DNA of 64,000 bases from Terribium retamae (GTDB lineage Bacteria; Pseudomonadota; Alphaproteobacteria; Rhizobiales; Rhizobiaceae). The translations under genes and the position numbers were made by a program. Below the pieces are notes generated by a model, which was given only the letters and a program-made list of their open reading frames with translations, was not told where the DNA came from and did no database searches. The stretch spans positions 1 through 64,000 of the forward strand of contig NZ_JAKREW010000002.1 of the NCBI RefSeq assembly GCF_022347545.1. Direction: 5' to 3'. Below are positions 1 through 8,311 of the stretch, piece after piece; the first letter of the stretch is position 1, and each line of letters opens with the position of its first letter.

Positions 1-96
<96 letters not shown>

Positions 97-183
97 TCCA
101 TCTGTCCGGGCGTCTCACGACGTTCGGCACAGGGACATGCCGCCTCACGGCGGGAAAACGTGCGGGCTCGCTACCCATTTCAA

Positions 184-927
184 TCATTCGGCCGCCTCGT
201 TGAGCGCGCCGGCGGCGGCTGCAAACTCAGATCCTCCGACAAAGCGCTCGAAACCGACGCCGGATGCGTTTGTCACCACTGCGTGGAAAGCGTTGCCAAA
301 CGACAACATCTCGGTAGCACGGCCCTTGGCCTTGGCGTCCTCCGCCATCCCCAGGAATTCGTGCACGAATTCAACTTTCTGTGGACCGAGGAACGCAGCG
401 CTATCTTCGCCACCGTCAGTCAGCTCATCGATCACGGAATGCGAAAGCAGGAAGGTGAATGCTCCCATCGGCACAGGACCCTTCACGCGCATTTCCAAAC
501 CAGGCACGTCAATCGCATCGTCACCGTAGAAGCCTTCCGGCATCGGGGAATGCCAGATGACGCGGTCGGTCTCGCCGCGACGATAGAGGCGAATAAAACC
601 CTCTGCGAAATCGAGAAACTTCGCATCATCCGCCAAATCCATCTCACGACGCAGGATCGACACGAGCTTCGAGTGCTTTTGACCCGGCGCGACATGCATA
701 TTGGCGTACTGAAGGAAGTTCGGCAGGTTAGCCGGGCCGGTTGAGAGAATTGCCAACAGAAGCTTGGCGGCGTCCATATCGGACTTCTTGCGCGCTCCGC
801 GTCCACGCTTGGGGCGCTCCCACCAGCCAATGCGGCTCAGGGTACTGGTGTACGCTTCGATCGTCGGAAAGGGCACGCGCAAACTCGCGCTCAATGCCCT
901 CACCAAATCTGCTGCCGTCCCTGCCAT
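184..927 (-). CDS. hypothetical protein, phage-remnant region
   Basis: A 247-residue soluble protein with no signal peptide or membrane segment. The first 60 residues are basic and could hold a helical DNA-binding domain (a helix-rich stretch followed by a run of Lys/Arg around 38-48). The rest is acidic and mixed alpha/beta in look. I do not recognise the family. It is the longest open frame here and has normal codon use, while the overlapping plus-strand frames are Arg/His-rich shadows. The Shine-Dalgarno is weak (GGCAGG, about 9 bases before ATG), so the start could lie further in. It lies with other accessory genes upstream of a terminase. Confidence 0.5.
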   Translation of the reverse strand: MAGTAADLVRALSASLRVPFPTIEAYTSTLSRIGWWERPKRGRGARKKSDMDAAKLLLAILSTGPANLPNFLQYANMHVAPGQKHSKLVSILRREMDLADDAKFLDFAEGFIRLYRRGETDRVIWHSPMPEGFYGDDAIDVPGLEMRVKGPVPMGAFTFLLSHSVIDELTDGGEDSAAFLGPQKVEFVHEFLGMAEDAKAKGRATEMLSFGNAFHAVVTNASGVGFERFVGGSEFAAAAGALNEAAE

Positions 928-1018
928 TCGACCAAGCCTGCCATGTCAATCAAGAGAAACATAGCAGGCCATGTTATGGCTTACAAGACAAAACCTCGCA
1001 CTCCATGTTTTACATAGG

Positions 1019-1654
1019 CTATAGGTCGCCCAAAGCAGCCACTCGGTCCTCGTAGGCTTCCCAAGGGTTTAAGTGGAAGGACATCAGCCTATCGATGCCG
1101 AAGCTCATGCGATCTAACCCCGCATCACGCATCAAAACACCCATCGCCGAGTGCATGAGCCTGCGGAACGTCCGTTCGAGTTTTCCGATTTCGGCGTCGG
1201 GCAGATCGAACCCCACCATGTCCGAAACGATGGTGTTTGCAACAGCAAGTTGGATGACTGCCGCCTTGATCGACGTGGCTTCGACTGATGACATGGCTTC
1301 CTTGATTGCCTCAATGCGATCCAGGAAATCTACTTGTTCCGCCTTGCGATAGTTTTCATGGAACGACGGCGCATCCTTCTTAATCGCCGCTTCTTCCAAT
1401 GCAGAGTACCGCTGCTCAAGCACACTCAACTCATCTGCGAGGATCAAGATAAGATCGCGACTGCTGGTCTGGAGGTCTTGCGGGTTAATGTGCTTGTTCA
1501 TGGTAATTTCCTTCTGGTGTTTGCGCTTGCCGGGAAGTCCCGGCGACAGATCACTCGTCTTCGAAGAAACGAGCCCCTGTGAGGCTCCCTCATGTGGAAG
1601 ACGGGGATAACCTTGGCTGACTTTGACGCCTGCCTGAACCGACTGTTTCGGCAT
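1019..1654 (-). CDS. hypothetical helical protein, two possible starts
   Basis: Up to 211 residues, mostly alpha-helical and rich in Glu, Ala and Leu after residue 60, so probably a soluble coiled or bundled protein; family not recognised. Two starts are supported. ATG at 1654 has a near-perfect AGGAGG six bases upstream. ATG at 1501, in the same frame, has AAGGA at good spacing and would give a 160-residue protein beginning MNKHINPQD. The first 51 residues of the long form are Pro/Gly/Ser-rich and look unstructured. It is divergent from the small Xre gene, and the palindromic operator lies between them, so that regulator may control both. Confidence 0.5.
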   Translation of the reverse strand: MPKQSVQAGVKVSQGYPRLPHEGASQGLVSSKTSDLSPGLPGKRKHQKEITMNKHINPQDLQTSSRDLILILADELSVLEQRYSALEEAAIKKDAPSFHENYRKAEQVDFLDRIEAIKEAMSSVEATSIKAAVIQLAVANTIVSDMVGFDLPDAEIGKLERTFRRLMHSAMGVLMRDAGLDRMSFGIDRLMSFHLNPWEAYEDRVAALGDL

Positions 1655-1677
1655 TGGAGACCTCCTCTTAACCTGAT

Positions 1678-1696
1678 ATCAACATTTAATGTTGAT
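1678..1696. promoter_or_regulatory. palindromic operator between divergent genes
   Basis: A perfect 19-base inverted repeat, ATCAACATT-T-AATGTTGAT. A second half-site, AATGTTGA, sits at 1726-1733 directly before the ATG of the Xre gene. The position, between two divergent starts and beside a small helix-turn-helix gene, is that of an autoregulatory operator. Binding by the neighbouring Xre protein is an inference. Confidence 0.65.
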
Positions 1697-1734
1697 AAAT
1701 ATGCCCACCGACAACGTCAATAGAAAATGTTGAA

Positions 1735-1965
1735 ATGACCCCTGCACAGTGTCGCGCAGCACGCGCGCTTATCGATATGACGCAACCGCAATTGGCCGCC
1801 TCAGCGGGCATTGGACTGTCAACAGTAGTGGACTTCGAAAAGGAACGTAGGCAGGTTTCTGAGACCGCGCGCGGCTCGATTCTTCAGGCTCTAGTTCGCG
1901 CTGGCGTTGAGTTCATTCCAGAAAATGGCGGCGGCCCGGGTGTCCGCCTCAAAGGGAAACACTGA
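1735..1965 (+). CDS. small Xre-family transcriptional regulator
   Basis: A 76-residue protein that is nearly all one helix-turn-helix domain: residues 4-60 hold the pattern QCRAARALIDMTQPQLA followed by AGIGLSTVVDFEK, typical of Cro/C1-type domains with recognition-helix residues around 28-36. There is no Shine-Dalgarno before ATG 1735 and an operator half-site abuts the start codon, so the transcript may be leaderless or nearly so. Its stop overlaps the next start (TGATG), so the two genes are translationally coupled. It likely acts as an autorepressor through the palindrome upstream. Confidence 0.8.
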   Translation: MTPAQCRAARALIDMTQPQLAASAGIGLSTVVDFEKERRQVSETARGSILQALVRAGVEFIPENGGGPGVRLKGKH

Positions 1966-2183
1966 TGTTCGAAATCGGCAAATGGTACTGGGTGTGGTTG
2001 ATCGAGGGCGGAGACGAAGGTCAAAGCAGCTACAAGGTAGTTGATTATCAAGCGCCGCTGCTTCGCTTGCACAATCCGCACATGGGCGAAGACATGATCG
2101 TGAACACATCCTCACCGATGTTCGTGCGCGCCCAACTCAGCCCGCATCAGGGCGAACGCCCAGTTCTAGAATTTCCGGAATAG
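1965..2183 (+). CDS. small hypothetical protein coupled to Xre gene
   Basis: 72 residues, rich in aromatic residues at the N-terminus (WYWVW at 7-11), soluble, family not recognised. The start ATG shares one base with the stop of the Xre gene, which indicates translational coupling and a joint function or joint regulation. Its stop lies four bases from the stop of the convergent terminase gene, so there is no room for a separate terminator between them. Confidence 0.55.
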   Translation: MFEIGKWYWVWLIEGGDEGQSSYKVVDYQAPLLRLHNPHMGEDMIVNTSSPMFVRAQLSPHQGERPVLEFPE

Positions 2184-2186
2184 ATA

Positions 2187-3812
2187 TCATGCTACCAGTT
2201 CAGCCAGGCAGGCTGGCAGCGTTTCCGGCTCGTGCCGTTTCGAGATGCTGAGCGCCATTGCCAACGCTACAAGACCGTCGATCCTGCCCGCTGCCTTCGA
2301 CTTGTCGAGTTTCCGTCCGCCGGCAGGATCGCGCGTCACCACGGCGTTCGCCGCGCACATGTTGAGCACTGGATTGCCGCCGTGCCGCAGCAGCTTTTCG
2401 GCCACGCACCTTTCGAGCATGTCGACGGCCGGCGAGAAGTCCTTGAAGCCTTGGCCAAACGGCGTGATCGGCAGCGCAGCGCCGATTAGCCCCAGCTCGC
2501 GTTTCAGGTCTTCGATCCGCCAACGATCGTATGCAAGTGCTTGCATGCTGTAGCGTGAAGCCGCGTTTGCCAGCACGTCCGCGACGAAGCCCGGATCGAT
2601 CGTCGCGCCGGGAATAAGCGTGATGTGCCCCTGCTTCGCCCATAGATCGTAGGGCACGCGGTCCTCGTTCGATCGATCCTCGATGTTAGCTTCGGGCATG
2701 AAGAACCGCGCCAGCACATCATAGCGTCCCTTCTCGTCCGGAAAGACCATGACGAAGGCCGTCAGGTCGCGCGTCGCGCCCAGGTCGAGGCCGGCATAAC
2801 ATTCGCGGCCGTCGAGGCTGGCAGCGTCGACGGTGCCGGCGTTCGCATCCCATTCGGCCTTGTGGATGAACCGCGAGACGGCGGAAACGCGCTGGTTGAG
2901 GATCAAGTTGCGGAAGGCCGCTTCCTTCGACGGCACAAGCCGCGCCTGCCCCGCCTGCCGCTGCACGTCTTCCAGAGAGCGGAAATCGCCGATCGCCGGG
3001 TTTGCCAGCAGCCAGGTCGCCGGCTCCCACGGGTCCGCGTCTTCCGGTGCGGCGTAGAGCGTCAGGTGGAAGGACGGGTCCGCAACGTCGCCCGACTGGA
3101 CGCGCAAGCCATAGTCGACCAGCTCGGACATGACGGCGTGATCCGCCGCCGCCTGAGTGGAAATCACCATCATCAACGGGTTGTCGCGAGCGCCCGACGC
3201 GGTATCCATCGCATCGAACAGGGCACGGTTCGGCGCGCTCCCCAGCTCGTCATAGACGACGAAGGACGGCGACAAGCCCAGCTTGCTCCCGGCGTCTGCC
3301 GACAGGGCGGAATAGATGGAGCCGGCCCCGTCGCCGGTCAGCACCTCGATTTGCTTTGTGAACCGGACGATGTTGCAGCGGTCGTCAAGCTCCGGGTGGC
3401 CCTGCAGGATCGCCGCCATTTCAGCATAGAGCTTCGCCGCCTGGTCGCGGGTAAGCGCGCAGGAATAGACCTCGCCGCGCGGCTCGGCTTCCGGCCCCAG
3501 TAGGTGGCAGAGCGCCAGCGCCGCCGCGAGCTGCGTCTTGCCGTTCTTGCGGCCCATCGACAGCACGGCAGTGCGCACCGGCCGCCGGCCGGCCGTGTCC
3601 TCGGCATAGACGGCGCGGATGAACTCTCGCTGCCATTCGCGGAGTTGCATCGAGGATCCGGCAAGCTTGCCGGCGGTGATCGGTAGGTCTTCACAGAACG
3701 CGATCACGCGATCGGCGCGGCTCAGACCCGGCTCATTCCAAGGCAAAACCTCACGGCCGTCGACCTTGCCACGCTCCGAAAGCGGCTTCGCTCCCACGCC
3801 TCTCAGTGCCAT
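2187..3812 (-). CDS. terL: phage terminase large subunit
   Basis: A 541-residue DNA-packaging motor of the Terminase_1 (HK97-like) family: an N-terminal ATPase followed by an RNase H-fold nuclease. Walker A is SMGRKNGKT at 85-93, and Walker B ends in VVYDEL at about 185-190. The nuclease begins with GLDLGATRDLTA near residue 345, giving the first acidic metal ligand, and the C-terminal GRIDGLVALAMAL near 515 gives another. Length is normal and the frame is intact. No small terminase lies upstream and no portal gene follows; downstream is a convergent hypothetical gene instead. This suggests a remnant prophage or a satellite that kept the packaging enzyme. Confidence 0.93.
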   Translation of the reverse strand: MALRGVGAKPLSERGKVDGREVLPWNEPGLSRADRVIAFCEDLPITAGKLAGSSMQLREWQREFIRAVYAEDTAGRRPVRTAVLSMGRKNGKTQLAAALALCHLLGPEAEPRGEVYSCALTRDQAAKLYAEMAAILQGHPELDDRCNIVRFTKQIEVLTGDGAGSIYSALSADAGSKLGLSPSFVVYDELGSAPNRALFDAMDTASGARDNPLMMVISTQAAADHAVMSELVDYGLRVQSGDVADPSFHLTLYAAPEDADPWEPATWLLANPAIGDFRSLEDVQRQAGQARLVPSKEAAFRNLILNQRVSAVSRFIHKAEWDANAGTVDAASLDGRECYAGLDLGATRDLTAFVMVFPDEKGRYDVLARFFMPEANIEDRSNEDRVPYDLWAKQGHITLIPGATIDPGFVADVLANAASRYSMQALAYDRWRIEDLKRELGLIGAALPITPFGQGFKDFSPAVDMLERCVAEKLLRHGGNPVLNMCAANAVVTRDPAGGRKLDKSKAAGRIDGLVALAMALSISKRHEPETLPACLAELVA

Positions 3813-3901
3813 TTTCTCTTACCCTTCATCCTGCTAAGTCTATGAAACTAAGTATTTTCCCAACTCCCACGCCGGTCCTACACCCCGCGTTCCCCGTGAT
3901 C

Positions 3902-4225
3902 TCAGGCACCCCCACCATGCCAATCGTCACCCGGATCGATCGGATTGCCGTGCACGTCGAAGCCTTTGAACCGTCGACCGGACGCGGCGCGGTCAGGCCG
4001 ATCAACCGCATTCGTCTTCTCATTGTGGCAGCGCTCGCAAAGGCTCATCAGCCCGTCGAACGACGGGAAAGGATCGCCGCCGGCCTTGATCGCCTTCACA
4101 TGGTCGACGGCCACGGCCGGCGCGATGCGCCCTCTCAGTTCGCAAGCGTGGCACAACGGGTTCTCGGCAAGCTTCGCCAGCCTGAGCCGCTGCCAGTTCC
4201 TTGTGTTGTATGGCCATTCAGCCAT
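3902..4225 (-). CDS. HNH endonuclease, phage type
   Basis: A 107-residue HNH nuclease. Zinc-binding pairs C25-x2-C28 and C63-x2-C66, the catalytic DH at 41-42 and the closing HN at 67-68 give the classic order of the phage packaging-associated HNH family. I chose ATG 4225 because the sequence ATGGCTGA overlaps it with the stop of the upstream winged-helix gene (translational coupling) and GGGAG precedes it; a longer TTG-initiated form from 4300 is less likely. HNH proteins of this type sit next to terminase in many tailed phages and assist genome cleavage and packaging, which fits the terL gene 90 bases downstream. Confidence 0.88.
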   Translation of the reverse strand: MAEWPYNTRNWQRLRLAKLAENPLCHACELRGRIAPAVAVDHVKAIKAGGDPFPSFDGLMSLCERCHNEKTNAVDRPDRAASGRRFKGFDVHGNPIDPGDDWHGGGA

Positions 4226-4898
4226 TGGCGCGCTCTCCCGTTCCCGGTTGCCCTCGCCGTCGCCCTCGCTCCCTCTCATAAGCCCCTTGCGGCCTATCAA
4301 CCGGCTTGGCGTGGAAGGATTTAGATGACTGGTTTCCCGTGGTAGGACACGAATGTCCCCCTATCGGGCGAGGCTTCGGCCCCATCTTGATCCATGTCGA
4401 CCATTCGCTAGACACGATGCGCACGACGTTGGACAGGTGTTTGCGGCCTTCGATCGGCCGTTCCGCGACCGTGATCCATCCCAGCTCAGCAAGGCGATCC
4501 TGGGCGCGCTTCGCAGTCTTGCGGCACATGCCGCCGCGCGCGGCGATCTCGTCAAGGGTCAGCTCGCACCGGCCAGTGCGATGAACCTCATCCGCGATGA
4601 GCCGCGCATAGGCGACTTGGCTGGTTGTGAGCATGCCGGCCATAACGGGAGGCATGGGCCAGGTCGCGGCGAGGGTGCGGCGACGATGGATCGATTTTTC
4701 CCGATCGGGTGAGCGTTGCGGGCGCGACTTGCTAAAGCGACCCTGAAACCGACGCATGGCGCGGCTGGCCGTCGATCGTGCTGGGCGCGTGACGATCTCA
4801 CCGGAAGCGTAGCCGGCGATCAGTTCGGGATTGGAAGGACCGTTCTTGACCAGCCGCGAGTTGAGCAGCGCGGCGCTGACCTGCAAGGGCGCGCTCAT
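4218..4898 (-). CDS. winged-helix protein, possible phage replication or regulatory protein
   Basis: A 226-residue basic protein. Residues 90-160 form a likely winged helix: TSQVAYARLIADEV, then LTLDEIAARGGMCRKTAKRAQDRLAELGWI, a pattern seen in phage replication initiators and helix-turn-helix proteins that recognise a DNA site with a wing. The C-terminus, from about 195, is rich in Arg, Gly and Pro and probably disordered. The start ATG overlaps the stop of the upstream gene (ATGA), and its own stop overlaps the HNH start, so the three genes form a tightly coupled minus-strand operon ending in terL. Confidence 0.65.
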   Translation of the reverse strand: MSAPLQVSAALLNSRLVKNGPSNPELIAGYASGEIVTRPARSTASRAMRRFQGRFSKSRPQRSPDREKSIHRRRTLAATWPMPPVMAGMLTTSQVAYARLIADEVHRTGRCELTLDEIAARGGMCRKTAKRAQDRLAELGWITVAERPIEGRKHLSNVVRIVSSEWSTWIKMGPKPRPIGGHSCPTTGNQSSKSFHAKPVDRPQGAYERERGRRRGQPGTGERANG

Positions 4899-5308
4899 CG
4901 CGGCACCCCGTTGGCCACGCGGATCGCCTGGACGGCTTCGAGCGCCGACAGGCCGAACATGCGCCTAAGCGTCGGCACCACCGGACGCGGGCAAGTATCG
5001 CGGTTTTCCGCATACCAGAGGCCCGCCCGCGTTGCGGCGTTCAGGACGCTGTGGTAGGAATTTCCTTCGAAAGCGCTGTCGTGCTTTTCAATTGTCTTGT
5101 CGCCGCTCCCGATGCCAGTCGGGGCGGCGATTTGCTTTTCTGGACCAGCCGTTGCGTGAACAGACGGCGAACCGCTTGTGTCAGTTTTGTGCCACTTCGG
5201 CTGACACGTTCCAGCTTCGTTCTGCACGATGCTGCACGAACCGGCACAGCAACTTCTTTTATCTCTTGCGGTTTTCGGGACGTTCGGGTAATGCCGCGAG
5301 TGGGCCAC
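4895..5308 (-). CDS. hypothetical phage-remnant protein, N-terminus doubtful
   Basis: An open frame of 137 codons. Only the last 55 residues or so (from NSYHSVLNAATRAGLW to the end) look like a real folded protein. The first 80 residues are Ser/Thr/Cys-rich with atypical composition, and the nominal ATG at 5308 falls inside the serC leader of the opposite strand. No good internal ATG or Shine-Dalgarno is seen. The gene may be truncated at its 5' end by the junction between phage remnant and host chromosome, or may use a rare start. Its stop overlaps the next start (ATGA), so the 3' part is probably genuine. Confidence 0.4.
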   Translation of the reverse strand: MAHSRHYPNVPKTARDKRSCCAGSCSIVQNEAGTCQPKWHKTDTSGSPSVHATAGPEKQIAAPTGIGSGDKTIEKHDSAFEGNSYHSVLNAATRAGLWYAENRDTCPRPVVPTLRRMFGLSALEAVQAIRVANGVPR

Positions 5309-5345
5309 CCCTCCCCACCGAGGGGCTTACTATCTGGAAGGATAG
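5291..5345 (+). promoter_or_regulatory. candidate serC leader RNA element
   Basis: Directly upstream of serC are two small hairpins. The first pairs CCCCT (5308-5312) with AGGGG (5321-5325). Its loop contains CCCAC (5314-5318), which can pair with GTGGG at 5300-5304 to make a pseudoknot or an alternative fold. The second pairs CTATC (5330-5334) with GATAG (5341-5345) and holds the Shine-Dalgarno GGAAGGA partly in its loop. The serC motif is a described alphaproteobacterial leader RNA upstream of serC-serA; the identification here rests on position and C/G-rich hairpin structure, not on a covariance search. Confidence 0.55.
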
Positions 5346-5351
5346 ACCACG

Positions 5352-6527
5352 ATGACTGCTCTCCCCATGCCGGACGTGCGTCCGGCTAATCCTAATTTCT
5401 CTTCAGGTCCTTGCGCGAAACGTCCCGGCTGGTCGGTCGAGGCGCTCCGGAATGCTGCTTTGGGCCGTTCGCATCGCGCCAAGATCGGCAAGGCCAAGCT
5501 GGCCGATGCCATCGACCTCACCCGCGAAATTCTCCAGGTTCCGGCGGACTACCGCATCGGTATCGTTCCGGCTTCCGACACCGGCGCCGTCGAAATGGCA
5601 TTGTGGTCGCTGCTCGGCGAACGCGGTGTCGACATGGTCGCCTGGGAGAGCTTCGGCGCCGGCTGGATCACCGACGTGGTCAAGCAGCTCAAGCTGGAAG
5701 ACGTTCGCAAGTTCGAGGCGCCCTATGGCGAACTCCCCGATCTGACCAAGGTCGATTTCGACCGCGATATCGTCTTCACCTGGAACGGCACGACATCCGG
5801 GGTGCGCGTACCCAACGGCGACTTCATTCCGGCCGACCGCAAGGGCCTGACCATCTGCGACGCCACTTCGGCAGCCTTCGCCCAGCGGCTGGATTTCGCC
5901 AAGCTCGACGTCGTCACCTTCTCCTGGCAGAAGGCTCTGGGCGGCGAAGGCGCACACGGCATGCTGATCCTGTCGCCCCGCGCCGTCGAGCGGCTTGAAA
6001 ATTACAAGCCGGCCTGGCCATTGCCGAAAATCTTCCGCCTCACCTCGGGCGGCAAGCTGATCGAGGGGATCTTCAAGGGCGAAACCATCAACACGCCGTC
6101 GATGCTGTGCGTGGAAGACTATCTCGATGCCCTGAACTGGGCAAAGAGCCTGGGCGGCCTCGACGCGCTGATTGCCAGGGCGGACGCCAATTTTGCGGCA
6201 CTTGACGCGTTCGTGCAAAAATCCGCCTGGCTGGACAATCTGGCTGTGGCTCCGGAAACCCGGTCCAACACCTCCATCTGCCTGTCGATCGTCGACTCGG
6301 ACGTCACAGCGCTGGATGCCGAGGGCCAGGCAGCCTTCGCCAAGGGCATCGTCTCCGCACTCGACAAGCAGGGCGTGGCTTTTGACATCGGTCACTATCG
6401 CGACGCCCCTCCCGGCCTTCGCATCTGGGCCGGTGCGACGGTTGAGACGGCCGATCTGGTTGCGCTGACCGCGTGGCTCGACTGGGCCTTTGCCAATCAA
6501 AAGGCGGCGCTCAAGGCGGCTGCCTGA
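5352..6527 (+). CDS. serC: phosphoserine aminotransferase
   Basis: 391 residues, class V PLP-dependent aminotransferase that converts 3-phosphohydroxypyruvate and glutamate to phosphoserine and 2-oxoglutarate in the cytosol. Residues 15-20 (NFSSGP) match the substrate-binding start of the family, and [13 protein letters not shown] holds the PLP lysine at about K194. It belongs to the longer SerC type common in alphaproteobacteria and shares an order with serA (125 bases apart), giving consecutive steps of serine synthesis. The start ATG 5352 follows GGAAGGA inside a small hairpin, so translation is likely regulated by the leader. Confidence 0.97.
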   Translation: MTALPMPDVRPANPNFSSGPCAKRPGWSVEALRNAALGRSHRAKIGKAKLADAIDLTREILQVPADYRIGIVPASDTGAVEMALWSLLGERGVDMVAWESFGAGWITDVVKQLKLEDVRKFEAPYGELPDLTKVDFDRDIVFTWNGTTSGVRVPNGDFIPADRKGLTICDATSAAFAQRLDFAKLDVVTFSWQKALGGEGAHGMLILSPRAVERLENYKPAWPLPKIFRLTSGGKLIEGIFKGETINTPSMLCVEDYLDALNWAKSLGGLDALIARADANFAALDAFVQKSAWLDNLAVAPETRSNTSICLSIVDSDVTALDAEGQAAFAKGIVSALDKQGVAFDIGHYRDAPPGLRIWAGATVETADLVALTAWLDWAFANQKAALKAAA

Positions 6528-6549
6528 CACAGGCTTGTGGCGGCCTTAC

Positions 6550-6596
6550 AGCGTGATCCCGAAGAGTGGAAATCGGTTTTCGGAAAAGATCACGCT
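6550..6596. repeat. palindromic intergenic repeat between serC and serA
   Basis: Imperfect palindrome with perfect 9-base outer arms: AGCGTGATC at 6550-6558 and GATCACGCT at 6588-6596. An inner CCGAA/TTCGG pair lies between them. It lies in the untranslated stretch between serC and serA and would form a long hairpin in the mRNA. Sequences of this look are dispersed in rhizobial genomes; the copy number in this genome cannot be judged from one window. Confidence 0.7.
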
Positions 6597-6652
6597 CCAA
6601 CAAAGGGGCCGCCTCTTCTCGAACCATTCAATCATTCTTCAAGGAGGCAGCA

Positions 6653-8254
6653 ATGGCGCCCCGCGTACTCGTTTCCGATAAACTCTCCACCACCGCCGTC
6701 CAGATCTTCAAGGATCGCGGCGTCGAGGTCGATTACCTACCCGATCTCGGCAAGGACAAAGAAAAATTGCTCGAAGTCATCGGCCAATATGATGGCCTGG
6801 CAATCCGCTCGGCCACGAAGGTCACCGAGAAGTTGATTGCCGCAGCAACCAATCTGAAGGTTGTCGGCCGAGCCGGCATCGGCGTCGACAACGTCGACAT
6901 CCCTGCCGCGTCGCGACGCGGTATCATCGTCATGAACACGCCGTTCGGCAATTCCATCACCACGGCGGAACACGCCATCGCGCTGATGTTCGCGGTCGCC
7001 CGCCAGATTCCGGAAGCCAACACCTCGACCCATGCCGGCAAGTGGGAGAAGAACCGCTTCATGGGTGTGGAGATCACCGGCAAGACGCTCGGCTTGATCG
7101 GTTGCGGCAACATCGGATCCATCGTCGCCACCCGTGCCGTCGGCCTGAAGATGCATGTGGTCGCTTTCGACCCGTTCCTCTCCGAACAACGCGCCGAAGA
7201 ACTGGGTGTCGAGAAGGTGGAACTGGACGAACTTTTCGCCCGTGCCGACTTCATCACCCTGCACACGCCGCTGACGGACAAGACGCGCAACATCATCAAC
7301 GCCGAGGCGATCGCCAAGATGAAGGATGGCGTGCGCATCATCAACTGTGCGCGTGGGGGTCTCGTCGTCGAGAAGGACCTGATCGCAGGCCTGAAGAGCG
7401 GCAAGGTCGCGGGCGCCGGCATCGACGTTTTTGAAGTCGAGCCTGCCGAACAGAACGAACTCTTCAACATGGAGAATGTCGTCTGTACGCCGCATCTTGG
7501 TGCGTCCACCTCCGAAGCACAGGAAAACGTCGCGCTCCAGGTGGCCGAGCAGATGGCTGACTACCTGGTCAAGGGCGCCGTCACCAACGCCATCAACATG
7601 CCCTCGATCACCGCGGAAGAAGCCCCGCGACTGAAGCCCTTCGTCAAGCTGGCCGAAGTGCTCGGTGCCTTCGTCGGCCAGGTCACCGAAGACCCGATCA
7701 AGGAAGTCGAGATCCTGTTCGATGGTTCGACCGCGCAGATGAACACCAAGGCGTTGATCAGCGCAGCTCTCGCCGGCTTGATCCGGCCCCAGGTGGCCGA
7801 CGTCAACATGGTGTCGGCTCCGATCATGGTGAAGGAGCGCGGCATTATCGTTGCGGAGGTCAAGCGCGACAAATCCGGCGTTTTCGATGGCTACATCAAG
7901 CTGACCGTCAAGACCGAGCACATGACCCGTTCGATCGCCGGCACCTGTTTCTCCGACGGCAAGCCGCGCTTCATCCAGATCAAGGGTATCAATCTCGATG
8001 CCGAGGTTGGGCAGCACATGCTTTACACCACCAACGCCGATGCGCCAGGCATCATCGGCTTGCTTGGCACGGTCTGCGGCCAGAACGGCGTCAACATCGC
8101 CAACTTCCAGCTCGGCCGCAACCGCCCGGGCGGCGACGCTATCGCACTGCTCTACCTCGATGCGCCGTTCCCGGAGGAAGTACTTGCCAAGCTACGTGCA
8201 CATGAGACGATCGATTCGGCCAAACGGCTACAGTTCGATGTCGGGCCAGCTTGA
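6653..8254 (+). CDS. serA: D-3-phosphoglycerate dehydrogenase
   Basis: 533 residues, the long type I SerA that oxidises 3-phosphoglycerate to 3-phosphohydroxypyruvate with NAD, the first step of serine synthesis. Visible parts are the catalytic N-terminus (GRAGIGVDNVD at 72-82), the NAD-binding GCGNIG at 150-155, the TPHLGAS segment with the catalytic histidine near 282, an intervening domain from about 320, and a C-terminal ACT-type domain from about 455 (ADAPGIIGLLGT), usually the serine feedback site. The start ATG 6653 is chosen for AAGGAGG at ideal spacing; an upstream in-frame ATG at 6566 lies within the palindromic repeat and is rejected. Confidence 0.97.
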   Translation: MAPRVLVSDKLSTTAVQIFKDRGVEVDYLPDLGKDKEKLLEVIGQYDGLAIRSATKVTEKLIAAATNLKVVGRAGIGVDNVDIPAASRRGIIVMNTPFGNSITTAEHAIALMFAVARQIPEANTSTHAGKWEKNRFMGVEITGKTLGLIGCGNIGSIVATRAVGLKMHVVAFDPFLSEQRAEELGVEKVELDELFARADFITLHTPLTDKTRNIINAEAIAKMKDGVRIINCARGGLVVEKDLIAGLKSGKVAGAGIDVFEVEPAEQNELFNMENVVCTPHLGASTSEAQENVALQVAEQMADYLVKGAVTNAINMPSITAEEAPRLKPFVKLAEVLGAFVGQVTEDPIKEVEILFDGSTAQMNTKALISAALAGLIRPQVADVNMVSAPIMVKERGIIVAEVKRDKSGVFDGYIKLTVKTEHMTRSIAGTCFSDGKPRFIQIKGINLDAEVGQHMLYTTNADAPGIIGLLGTVCGQNGVNIANFQLGRNRPGGDAIALLYLDAPFPEEVLAKLRAHETIDSAKRLQFDVGPA

Positions 8255-8275
8255 TTTCACCGCCCGGTAAACCTC

Positions 8276-8303
8276 AAAAGGCGCGGCTCGGCCGCGCCTT
8301 TTT
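8276..8303. terminator. bidirectional Rho-independent terminator
   Basis: Perfect 8-base stem GGCGCGGC (8280-8287) with GCCGCGCC (8291-8298), a three-base loop, TTTTT on the right and AAAA on the left. It lies between the convergent ends of serA and the EamA gene and can terminate both. Confidence 0.92.
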
Positions 8304-8311
8304 CATAACGT

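Noticed and set aside
4226..4300. Longer HNH protein from TTG 4300
   Set aside because: The ATG at 4225 overlaps the upstream stop and has a Shine-Dalgarno; the extra residues are Arg/Gly/Glu-rich and not part of the family.
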